From the NCBI RefSeq assembly GCF_021026375.1, contig NZ_JAJNDB010000006.1:310001-374000 (forward strand): a DNA stretch of 64,000 bases, read 5' to 3'. A program made the position numbers and the translations under genes. The first letter of the stretch is position 1, and the number at the start of each line of letters is the position of its first letter. Source of the DNA: Actinomycetospora endophytica. GTDB lineage: Bacteria > Actinomycetota > Actinomycetes > Mycobacteriales > Pseudonocardiaceae. The notes below the pieces were generated by a model, which had not been told where the DNA came from, did not search any database, and was given only the letters and a program-made list of their open reading frames with translations. Shown here piece by piece: positions 1 through 7,119 of the stretch.

Positions 1-461
1 GAGGGCGACGCGTCACCGGCTCCGAGCAGGGGCGCGGCGTGCCGGAGCAGCCGGCGGGTCGAGGCGGGGTCGACGACGGCGTCGCCCCGGTGCACCGCCC
101 GCACGGCGTCGATCAGCGCCTCGGGCCGGACGTCCTTGAGCAGGAATCCGGCGGCCCCCGCTCCGATCGCGGAGACGACGGCCTCGTCGAGGTCGAACGT
201 GGTCAGCACGACGACCCGGACCTCGGGATGCGCCGCCACGGCCCGCCGGGTGGTCTCGATGCCGTCGAGGCCCGGCATGCGGACGTCCATAAGCACGACG
301 TCGACCGCGGTCGTCCCGAGCAGCGCGAGTGCCTCGGTGCCGTCGCCGGCCTGCGCGACCACCTGCAGGTCCCCGGCGGACTCCAGCACCATGGCGAAGC
401 CGGACCGCACGATCTCCTGGTCGTCGACGAGCATCACCCGGGCCGCGCCGTCCGGGTTCAC
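1..461 (-). CDS. NarL/FixJ-type response regulator (3' end cut by window)
   Basis: This is the receiver half of a two-component response regulator; the C-terminal DNA-binding domain lies outside the window. The GTG at 461 opens a frame with the acidic pair in MLVDDQEIVRSGF and the phosphoacceptor Asp at about residue 59 in VLMDVRMPGLDG. Further on are the conserved Thr in VVLTTFD and the Lys in GFLLKDV. The start overlaps the stop of the upstream kinase gene as GTGA, so the pair is translationally coupled and this protein is almost certainly that kinase's partner. The receiver assignment is firm. The LuxR-type output domain is inferred from the family and from the HisKA_3 partner. Confidence 0.9.
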   Translation of the reverse strand, partial: MNPDGAARVMLVDDQEIVRSGFAMVLESAGDLQVVAQAGDGTEALALLGTTAVDVVLMDVRMPGLDGIETTRRAVAAHPEVRVVVLTTFDLDEAVVSAIGAGAAGFLLKDVRPEALIDAVRAVHRGDAVVDPASTRRLLRHAAPLLGAGDASP

Positions 462-1588
462 GACGGTGTCCGCGGCAGTCGGGCGGTCAGGGCGAACCCG
501 CCGTCGGGACGTGGCCCGGCCTCCAGCTCGCCGCCGGCCCGCGACACCCGGTCGCGCAGCCCGGTCAGCCCGCGGCCGCCCGCGGGCACCCGCGCGGGCA
601 CGTATCCGCCGTCGTCGCGGACCTCGACGACCAGCCGGTCGAGTTCCCAGCTCAGGACGACGAGGGTACCGACGGCGGGTCCGGCGTGCTTGACGACGTT
701 GGTGAGACCTTCCTGCACCACGCGGTAGGCGGCCAGCCCGGCAGACGGGGCGACCGGGCCCGGGGAGCCGCGGGTCTCGCACGTGACCGGCCGGCCGGCG
801 GCGCGCTCGCGCTCGACGAGGGTGGGGACGTCGGCGGGGCCCGGGCCGTCGGCGGGACCACCCTCCGGTTCGGCCAGCACGGCGAGCAGCCCCCGGACCT
901 CGTCCAGCGCGGCGCGTCCGGTCTCGGCGATGCCCTCGAGAACGACCGCGGCCCGCTCCGGATCGCGCGGGGCGACCAGGCGCCCGCCGTCGGCCTGGAC
1001 GACGATGCCGGTCAGCGAGTGCGCGACGACGTCGTGGACCTCCGCCGAGAGCCGCGACCGCTCGGCCAGCACCCCGAGACGCACCTCCTGGCGCCGGGTG
1101 CCCAGTACGGCCCGGCGCAGCGCCGCGACCAGCCACACACAGGCCGCGGCCAGCACGGCGACGACCGCGGCCACCCCGACCACCGGCCCGCGGAACCCGG
1201 CCCCGACGACCGGTACGACCGAGCCGAGCAGCATCACCCCGGCCATCGCGGGCCCGGCCCAGCGCGGCCCGTGGACGACCACCGAGTACGCGGCGACGAG
1301 GATCGCCGGCGCGGCCCCGATCACCCCGACGGTGAACCCGCCGACCAGCCCGACCACGGCGACCGCCAGCGCCGCGGCGAACGGCCACCGCCGCCGAGCC
1401 GCCGGCGGGACGGACGCGGCGACCCCCGCCACCGTCGAGCCGTTCCAGAAGTGCTCGGGGCTGTGGCCCCGCCCGGCGACCACGACGCCGACGAGCGCGA
1501 CCACGGCGGCCAGCAGCGCGTCGGCCACCACGGGCCGGGCCCGCAGCGCCGCCACGGCCCGCTCGGCCGGCCACCGGTCCTCGCTCAC
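458..1588 (-). CDS. Sensor histidine kinase, HisKA_3 (NarX/DesK-like)
   Basis: Membrane sensor kinase of about 376 residues. The N-terminal half has four to five hydrophobic segments and no obvious extracellular sensor domain. The dimerisation motif has the phospho-acceptor His in SAEVHDVVAHSL. The ATPase domain has the N-box Asn in EGLTNVVKHAG, the G1 motif VRDDGG and the G2 motif GRGLTGLRDRV, so it looks catalytically intact. I chose the GTG at 1588 (VSEDRWPAERAV) because residues upstream of it are not domain-like. An ATG at 1696 in the same frame would overlap the divergent RDD gene. The stop overlaps the response-regulator start by four bases. Confidence 0.88.
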   Translation of the reverse strand: MSEDRWPAERAVAALRARPVVADALLAAVVALVGVVVAGRGHSPEHFWNGSTVAGVAASVPPAARRRWPFAAALAVAVVGLVGGFTVGVIGAAPAILVAAYSVVVHGPRWAGPAMAGVMLLGSVVPVVGAGFRGPVVGVAAVVAVLAAACVWLVAALRRAVLGTRRQEVRLGVLAERSRLSAEVHDVVAHSLTGIVVQADGGRLVAPRDPERAAVVLEGIAETGRAALDEVRGLLAVLAEPEGGPADGPGPADVPTLVERERAAGRPVTCETRGSPGPVAPSAGLAAYRVVQEGLTNVVKHAGPAVGTLVVLSWELDRLVVEVRDDGGYVPARVPAGGRGLTGLRDRVSRAGGELEAGPRPDGGFALTARLPRTPS

Positions 1589-1682
1589 CGGTCCATGATC
1601 GTGGATCTCCTCCCGTGGGTGGAGACGGAGATCGGTCCGCGGGCCGATGGCACCCGGTCGTGCGCCGGGCAGGGTCTCCGCC

Positions 1683-2144
1683 ATGACGATCACCACCGCG
1701 ATCCCGACCGCCGCCCCCGCCCCGATCGCCTCACTGCGCCGACGCCTGGCGGGCTTCGTCCTCGACCTCGTGGGCTGGGGCGTGCTCTCCCTGGGCGTGT
1801 GGGCGCTCGAGCACGGGGGCGTGCTCGGCCGCCTCGCGCCCCTGCCCTATCCGACCTGGCAGAACTGGCTGATCCCGACGCTGTTCGTCGTGCTCATGAT
1901 CATCGTGCCGGCCCTCTGCGGACGGACGGTGGGCATGGCGGTGCTGCGGATGCGGGTGCGGGCCGCCGACGGCCGGGGACGGGTCGGGTTCTGGCGCATG
2001 ATCCTGCGGGGCGCGCTGATCTACGTCGACCTCATGCTGCTCGGTCTCGTCGCGCTGGTCGCGATGCGCGGGACGCGGGAGCACCAGCGGCTCGGCGACC
2101 TGGCCGCCCGCACCGTCGTCGAGCGGTGTGCCCCGCGCCCGTGA
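1683..2144 (+). CDS. RDD family membrane protein
   Basis: Small integral membrane protein of 153 residues with the RDD layout. There is an Arg-rich start of TM1 (RRRLAGFVLDLVGWG), a second hydrophobic hairpin (LIPTLFVVLMIIVPAL), a G-x-T-x-G-M segment (CGRTVGMAVLRMRV) and the closing LGDLAARTVV motif. The function of the family is poorly defined; transport or stress roles have been proposed. The ATG at 1683 gives the natural N-terminus; an in-frame ATG at 1647 adds residues that do not resemble the family. It is divergent from the sensor kinase, with less than 100 bp between starts. Confidence 0.8.
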   Translation: MTITTAIPTAAPAPIASLRRRLAGFVLDLVGWGVLSLGVWALEHGGVLGRLAPLPYPTWQNWLIPTLFVVLMIIVPALCGRTVGMAVLRMRVRAADGRGRVGFWRMILRGALIYVDLMLLGLVALVAMRGTREHQRLGDLAARTVVERCAPRP

Positions 2145-2152
2145 GCAGCCGG

Positions 2153-3964
2153 CTACTCCTTCGGGGCCAGGCCGAGCAGCGACCGCGCCTTCGCGCCGAC
2201 GGTCTCCCGGACGCCGTTCGCGATGATCGACAGGGCGTCCGGGTCCCCGGCGGCCTGCGAGCGCGCGGTGTTCAGCGCCTGCTGCAGCGTCACGTGCGGC
2301 GGCACCAGCGGGATGTCCTTGTCGACCTTCGCGTCGATGACGAACGGCCGGTCGGCCGCCAGCGCCCGGTCCCACACCGACCCGATGGCCGAGCGGTCCC
2401 GCAGCTCGGTCCCGTCCAGCCCGAGGAGCTTCGCCCACTGCGCGTAGGGCACGTCCGGCACCGCCTGCGACTGCGGGTCGGGCGGCTCCCCGAGCATCCC
2501 GCGCGTCTCCCACGAGACGTAGGAGAGGTCGTCGTTGGAGAGCACCAGCACGACGAGCCGCGGGTCGGCCCAGGACTGCCAGTACCGCGCCACGGTGATC
2601 AGCTCGTTGACGCCGTTCATCTGCATCGCGCCGTCCCCGACGAGCGCGACGACGGGTCGCGACGGGTGCGCGGTCTTCGCCGCCAGCGCGTAGGGCATCG
2701 CGCCGCCCATGGACAGCAACGTCCCCGACAGCGAGCCCCGCTGGCCCGGCTTCAGCGCCAGGTCGCGGGCGTACCAGGAGGTGGCGGTACCACAGTCGGC
2801 GGCGACGAGGGCGTCGTCGGGCAGGCGGTCGGAGAGCTCCCGGACGACGAGCTCCGGGTTCAGTGCCGTCGTGTGCTCGTGGGCGCGCTGCTGCGAGTAG
2901 TCCCGCCACGACGCCGTCCAGCGCTCGACGTGGTCGCGCCACCGGTGATCGGCGCGCTCCGCCAGCAGGGGGAGCAGCGCCGCGAGCGTGGCGGCGGAGT
3001 CGCCGGTGAGGTTGACCTCGGTGTCGTAGCGGATCCCGCACCGGGAACCGTCGACGTCGATCTGCACCGCCCGGGCCTGCCCCGGCGCCGGGTAGTACTC
3101 GGTGTAGGGCATCGTCGAGCCGACGATCAGCAGGGTGTCGCACTCGCGCATCAGGTGCCACGACGCCGTCGTCCCGAGCAGGCCGATCGCGCCGGTGTTC
3201 CAGGGCGAGCGGTCGTCGACCACGCCCTTCCCGAGCAACGCGGTCGACAGGCCCGCGCCGAGCTTGTTGGCGACCTCCGTCAGCTCGGTCGACGCCCCGA
3301 ACGCCCCCGCGCCGGCGAGGATCGCGACCTTCTCCCCCGCGTTCAGCACCTCGGCCGCGGCCCGCAGCGCCTCGGCGGGCGGGGCACCCGGCGTCGTCGA
3401 GGGGACGGCCGAGGTCCGGTAGTAGCCGTGCGCGTCCGGCGGCTCCGGGACGGCGCCCTGCTCGAGGACGTCGCTGGGGAGGATCACGACGGCGACGGTG
3501 CGGTCGGCCAGGGCGGTGCGGCACGCGCGGTCGACGATGTGCCGGACCTGCGACGGGTCCTTCACCTCGGCGACGTAGCCGCCGACGTCGGCGCACAGCG
3601 TCGGGAGGTCGACCTCCTGGTAGTAGCCGCCGGCCTGCGCGGTCTGCGCGGTGTGACCGAGCAGCGCGACGACGGGCTGGTGGTCGAGCTTGGCGTCGTA
3701 GAGGCCGTTGAGGGCGTGGATGGCGCCCGGTCCGCTGGTGACCGCGCAGCACCCGATCGGCGAGCCGCCGTACTTGACGTCGGCGCTCGCGGCGAACGCG
3801 GCGGTCTCCTCGTGGCGGACCTGGACGAACTCGGCGTCCTCGCGCTTCGGCAGCGCGGTGAAGATCCCGCCGATGCCGTCCCCGGGATAGCCGTAGAAGC
3901 GGTGCACACCCCACGCGGCGAGGCGGTCCAGCACGTGCTCGGCGACGTTCTTCGGATGTCCCAC
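2153..3964 (-). CDS. Thiamine-diphosphate enzyme, pyruvate oxidase/dehydrogenase-like
   Basis: A 603-residue member of the acetolactate synthase / pyruvate oxidase superfamily. The N-terminal Pyr domain has the catalytic Glu in VRHEETAAFAA and the GYPGDGIGGIF opening typical of PoxB/YdaP-type enzymes. A central domain (about 190-330) would bind FAD or a nucleotide. The C-terminal PP domain carries the Mg/ThDP motif GDGAMQMNG, ending with SNDD. The family decarboxylates 2-oxoacids, usually pyruvate, to acetate or an acyl product at the membrane or in the cytosol; the substrate cannot be fixed from sequence. It is followed upstream, after 29 bp on the same strand, by the thiol-transferase gene, so the two may be co-transcribed. 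Confidence 0.85.
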   Translation of the reverse strand: MGHPKNVAEHVLDRLAAWGVHRFYGYPGDGIGGIFTALPKREDAEFVQVRHEETAAFAASADVKYGGSPIGCCAVTSGPGAIHALNGLYDAKLDHQPVVALLGHTAQTAQAGGYYQEVDLPTLCADVGGYVAEVKDPSQVRHIVDRACRTALADRTVAVVILPSDVLEQGAVPEPPDAHGYYRTSAVPSTTPGAPPAEALRAAAEVLNAGEKVAILAGAGAFGASTELTEVANKLGAGLSTALLGKGVVDDRSPWNTGAIGLLGTTASWHLMRECDTLLIVGSTMPYTEYYPAPGQARAVQIDVDGSRCGIRYDTEVNLTGDSAATLAALLPLLAERADHRWRDHVERWTASWRDYSQQRAHEHTTALNPELVVRELSDRLPDDALVAADCGTATSWYARDLALKPGQRGSLSGTLLSMGGAMPYALAAKTAHPSRPVVALVGDGAMQMNGVNELITVARYWQSWADPRLVVLVLSNDDLSYVSWETRGMLGEPPDPQSQAVPDVPYAQWAKLLGLDGTELRDRSAIGSVWDRALAADRPFVIDAKVDKDIPLVPPHVTLQQALNTARSQAAGDPDALSIIANGVRETVGAKARSLLGLAPKE

Positions 3965-3993
3965 GCCCGGCGGCTACCCGGAGCCGACGGCAC

Positions 3994-5034
3994 CTACATG
4001 TCGATCGGGCCCAACGGGCGCAGCGGGCCCGGCAGCGGCGCGGGCGGGGTGCCGTCCGGTCCGAACGGCGAGCCGCCCAGCTCCTCGCGGTGGTGCCGGG
4101 TCAGCCACGCCGACGGATCGGGGCCCAGCGGCACGACCTGCGTCGGGTTGATCGTCGTCTGGACCATGTAGTAGTGCCGCTTGATGTGGTCGAAGTCGAC
4201 CGTGTCACCGAAGCCGGGGGTCTGGTAGAGGTCGCGGGCGTAGGCCCAGAGCGCGTCGAACTCCGCGAGCTTCTGCCGGTTGGCCTTGAAGTGGCCGTGG
4301 TAGACGGCGTCGAACCGGGCCAGCGTCGTGAACAGCCGGATGTCGGCCTCGGTGATGTGGTCCCCGACGAGGTAGCGCCGGTCCTGCAGCCGCTCGTCGA
4401 GCGCGTCGAGCCGCGCGAACAGCGCCGTGTAGGCCTCCTCGTAGCGGGCCTGGGAGGTCGCGAAGCCCGCCTTGTAGACGCCGTTGTTGACGTCGTGGAA
4501 GACGCCGTCGGCGACCTCGTCGATCTCGTCGCGCAACTCGTCCGGGTACAGCGTCGGCGCTCCGGCCCGCTGGTACGCCGACCACTCACGGCCGAGGTCG
4601 ATCGTGATGTTCGGGAAGTCGTTGGTGACCAGCCGGCCGGACGGGACGTCCACGATCGCCGGGACGGAGACCCCGTTCTCGATCCCGTCCACCGGATCGC
4701 GGGCGAGGTAGGCCTCCTCGAGGTAGTGGTAGCCCAGCACCGGGTCCACGCCGCCGTCGTCGAGGCTGAACCGCCAGGACCGGTCGTCCTGCAGCGGGTC
4801 GACGATCCCCAGCGAGATCGCGTCCTCGAGCCCCATGAGCCGCCGCACGATGATCGAGCGGTGCGCCCACGGGCAGGCCAGCGACGCGACGAGCCGGTAG
4901 CGGCCGGGTTCCGCCGGCCACTCGCCGGAGCCCGACGGGGAGGCGACGATGCGATCGGTGAAGCGCGGCCCGCGGCGCTTGAACGAGCCGCTCGAGTCGG
5001 CGTAGGCCTTCGTGTTCCCGGCTGTCGTGGTCAC
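3994..5034 (-). CDS. Glutathionyl/mycothiolyl-hydroquinone reductase (YqjG/ECM4 family)
   Basis: Omega-class glutathione-transferase-like protein of 346 residues, the usual length for the S-glutathionyl-hydroquinone reductase family. The thioredoxin-like domain has the nucleophilic Cys54 in SLACPWAHRS. A helical C-terminal domain begins near residue 160 (EIDEVADGVFHDVNNGVYKAGFA), with the characteristic ITEADIRLFTTLARFD segment. The family reduces thiol conjugates of hydroquinones. Most actinobacteria make mycothiol rather than glutathione, so the physiological thiol here is probably mycothiol; that is inference. The gene is divergent from the YCII gene across about 100 bp. Confidence 0.87.
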   Translation of the reverse strand: MTTTAGNTKAYADSSGSFKRRGPRFTDRIVASPSGSGEWPAEPGRYRLVASLACPWAHRSIIVRRLMGLEDAISLGIVDPLQDDRSWRFSLDDGGVDPVLGYHYLEEAYLARDPVDGIENGVSVPAIVDVPSGRLVTNDFPNITIDLGREWSAYQRAGAPTLYPDELRDEIDEVADGVFHDVNNGVYKAGFATSQARYEEAYTALFARLDALDERLQDRRYLVGDHITEADIRLFTTLARFDAVYHGHFKANRQKLAEFDALWAYARDLYQTPGFGDTVDFDHIKRHYYMVQTTINPTQVVPLGPDPSAWLTRHHREELGGSPFGPDGTPPAPLPGPLRPLGPIDM

Positions 5035-5137
5035 GTCCCCGAGGTTCCCACGTGAGGAGTTGTCGATTCCGGGGAACGGTGCGCGACGTCATGATGAGGG
5101 CCCGGAGACGCCGGGCCCGGCACCCGAGGAGACCGTC

Positions 5138-5497
5138 ATGGCCGGTTACCTGATCCTGCTCTACGTCGACGAGGCCGCCTACGCCGCGGACAAGCCGGAC
5201 GACCTCATGGACGCGCACCTGAAGTTCCAGGCCGCGCACGGCGACGCGCTGCGCGGGGGCGCCCAGCTCGCCCCGAGCGCCACGGCGACCGCGGTCCGCG
5301 GCGCCGGCACGACGCCGGACTACGCCGCGGGCACCGACGCGGAGGTGACCGACGGGCCGTACGTCGAGACCAAGGAGGCCCTCGGCGGCTACTACCTCAT
5401 CGACGTGCCCGACCTCGACGCCGCGCTCGCCGTCGCCCGGGACGTCCCCGCGGCCTTCGGCGGGATCGAGGTCCGGCCGCTGATCCCGATGTCGTGA
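5138..5497 (+). CDS. YCII/DGPF-domain protein, partner of ECF42 sigma factor
   Basis: A 119-residue YCII-related protein with the hallmark motif in its DGPY form (TDGPYVETKEALGGYYLI). The fold is a small ferredoxin-like barrel; members act as enzymes or small-molecule sensors and are the standard genomic partners of ECF42 sigma factors. The ATG at 5138 sits behind a GAGGAG-like Shine-Dalgarno. The stop is one base before the GTG of the sigma-factor gene, so the two are co-translated. The biochemical activity is unknown. Confidence 0.88.
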   Translation: MAGYLILLYVDEAAYAADKPDDLMDAHLKFQAAHGDALRGGAQLAPSATATAVRGAGTTPDYAAGTDAEVTDGPYVETKEALGGYYLIDVPDLDAALAVARDVPAAFGGIEVRPLIPMS

Positions 5498-5498
5498 C

Positions 5499-6722
5499 GT
5501 GACACCTGACGACGCCGTCGCCGACGCGCACCGTCGTGAGTGGGGCCCGGTCCTCGCCGCGACGGTGCGCGTCACGCGCGACCTCGACACCGCCGAGGAG
5601 TGCGTCCAGGAGGCCTACGCGCAGGCGTTGGAGGCCTGGCGGACCGACGGGGTCCCCCGCAGTCCCGGCGCCTGGCTCACGACGGCCGCGCGGCGCCGGG
5701 CCCTCGACCGGGTGCGGCACGCGGACGTCGCGGCGCGCGCGCTCCCACTGCTGGTCACCGACGAGGCCGCGCCCGACGACCCGGAACCCGACCGGACCGA
5801 CCTGCTCGCCCTCGTCTTCACCTGCTGCCACCCGGCGCTCGCCGAACCTGCGCGCGTCGCCCTGACGCTGCGGCTGCTGGGCGGGCTCACCACGTTCCAG
5901 ATCGCGAAGGCGTTCCTGGTCCCCGAACCGACGATGGCCGCCCGGATCACCCGGGCGAAGAAGAAGATCGCCACCGCCCGCGTGCCCTACCGGGTGCCCG
6001 GCCCGGCCGAGCTGCCGGAGCGCCTGGATGCGGTGCTCACCGTCGTGCACCTCGTCCTCACCACCGGCCACACCGCCCCGGACGGCGAGCACCTCGTCCG
6101 CCGCGACCTGGTCGACCGCGCCCTCGACCTCGCCCGGCTGCTGCGGGCCCGCTTCCCCGACGACGGGGCCGTGGCCGGGCTGCTCGCCCTCGTGCTGCTC
6201 ACCGACGCGCGGCGGGCGACCCGGGTCGGCGCCGACGGGTCGCTCACCCGCCTCGCCGACCAGGACCGCTCCCGCTGGGACGCTCCCATGATCGCCGAGG
6301 GGACGACGCTGGCGAAGGAGGTGCTGCTCCGGTCCGGACCGGGCCGCCCGGCGTCGCGGTACGCCCTGCTCGCCGCGATCGCCGCGGTGCACTGCGAGGC
6401 ACCGACGTTCGCGGACACCGACTGGGCCGAGATCGTCGGGCTCTACGACGTCCTGCTGGCCGGGCGCCCGGACCCGGTCGTCGCGCTGAACCGGGCGGTG
6501 GCCGTCGGGTTCGCCGACGGCCCGGCCGCGGGGCTCGAGGCGTTGCGGCCGCTCGAGGCCGAGCCGCGCCTGGCGTCGTACCACTACCTCGCCGCGGCGC
6601 GTGCCGAGTTCCTGCGCCTGCTGGGTCACGACGACGAGGCGGCGCTGGCCGGGTCGGAGGCCCTGCTGTTGGCGGGCAACGCCGTCGAACGGACCTTCCT
6701 GCAGGACCGCGACGAGCGATAG
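5499..6722 (+). CDS. ECF42-type RNA polymerase sigma factor with TPR-like C-terminus
   Basis: A 407-residue extracytoplasmic-function sigma factor. Sigma-2 covers about residues 10-80 (DLDTAEECVQEAYAQALEAW, then ARRRALDRVRH). Sigma-4 covers about 110-160 (LRLLGGLTTFQIAKAFLV, then MAARITRAKKKI). The remaining 240 residues are an alpha-helical, TPR-like extension (GLYDVLLAGRPDPVVALNRA and SYHYLAAARAEFLRLLG). This architecture plus the adjacent YCII gene defines the ECF42 group, in which the C-terminal extension, rather than a classic anti-sigma factor, is needed for function. The GTG start is one base after the upstream stop. Its regulon cannot be read from the window. Confidence 0.92.
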   Translation: MTPDDAVADAHRREWGPVLAATVRVTRDLDTAEECVQEAYAQALEAWRTDGVPRSPGAWLTTAARRRALDRVRHADVAARALPLLVTDEAAPDDPEPDRTDLLALVFTCCHPALAEPARVALTLRLLGGLTTFQIAKAFLVPEPTMAARITRAKKKIATARVPYRVPGPAELPERLDAVLTVVHLVLTTGHTAPDGEHLVRRDLVDRALDLARLLRARFPDDGAVAGLLALVLLTDARRATRVGADGSLTRLADQDRSRWDAPMIAEGTTLAKEVLLRSGPGRPASRYALLAAIAAVHCEAPTFADTDWAEIVGLYDVLLAGRPDPVVALNRAVAVGFADGPAAGLEALRPLEAEPRLASYHYLAAARAEFLRLLGHDDEAALAGSEALLLAGNAVERTFLQDRDER

Positions 6723-6740
6723 AGGTCGCGGTGTGCGGGA

Positions 6741-6896
6741 CGCACACGGCGGGCGCGGGTCGACGACGAACGGTCTTCCCTGTTGCGTCCCGCACACGGC
6801 GGGCGCCGGTCGACCACGAACGGTCATCCCCGTTGCGGCACGCACACGGCCGGCACCGGTCGACCACGAACGGTCATCCCCGTTGCGGCACGCACA
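6741..6896. repeat. 50-bp tandem repeat, three units plus a partial fourth
   Basis: The block CGCACACGGC recurs at exactly 6741, 6791 and 6841, with CGCACAC again at 6891, giving a strict 50-bp period. Units two and three are nearly identical; unit one has several substitutions. Each unit contains CGAACGGTCATCCCCGTTGC or a close variant, a weak AACGG...CCGTT hairpin, and ends with GCG-N3-CGCACAC. The spacing does not fit CRISPR, because there is no unique spacer. It may be a protein-binding array or a genus-specific intergenic repeat. Confidence 0.85.
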
Positions 6897-6972
6897 CTCA
6901 GCACGGCAGCGTCCGTCGGGCGCAGTGTGCGCGACGCACCCCCACGCCGACCTGGAACCGCCGGCCACCCCG

Positions 6973-6993
6973 CCGTGTGCGGCACGCACACGG
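6973..6993. repeat. Perfect 9-bp inverted repeat with 3-nt loop
   Basis: CCGTGTGCG, GCA, CGCACACGG. It has the same core as the end of each 50-bp unit and as the hairpin at 6731-6747. It lies about 130 bp upstream of the ppc start and could be an operator or a terminator of the sigma-factor transcript; there is no T-run. Confidence 0.6.
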
Positions 6994-7119
6994 CCGGCGC
7001 GCGTGCGGCACCACACACGGCCCGACGAGGTGTGGCGGACGCCGGTTCCGGGGCACAATCGGGCACGTCCCCGGTGCTGTGGGCGTCCCAGAGAAGCTCG
7101 GCCCGAGGAGACGCGCACC

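Larger units (their letters stand above)
6723..7119. other. Gene-free interval with tandem and inverted repeats upstream of ppc
   Basis: About 400 bp between the sigma-factor stop and the ppc start. It holds three 50-bp tandem repeats, two short perfect inverted repeats built on GTGTGCG/CGCACAC (6731-6747 and 6973-6993) and the ppc leader. Short frames in it on either strand only translate the repeat and are not believed. The ppc Shine-Dalgarno GAGGAG is at 7105-7110. Confidence 0.7.

Noticed and set aside
329-4171. 1280-codon plus-strand frame across the kinase and thiamine-diphosphate genes
   Set aside because: The translation is Pro/Arg/Gly low complexity and overlaps four well-supported genes on both strands.
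6741-6896. CRISPR array
   Set aside because: The 50-bp units are contiguous with no unique spacers and no cas genes nearby.
6626-7066. Minus-strand short frames through the 50-bp repeats
   Set aside because: They only translate the repeat into Cys/Arg/Thr-rich periodic peptides; there is no Shine-Dalgarno or homology.
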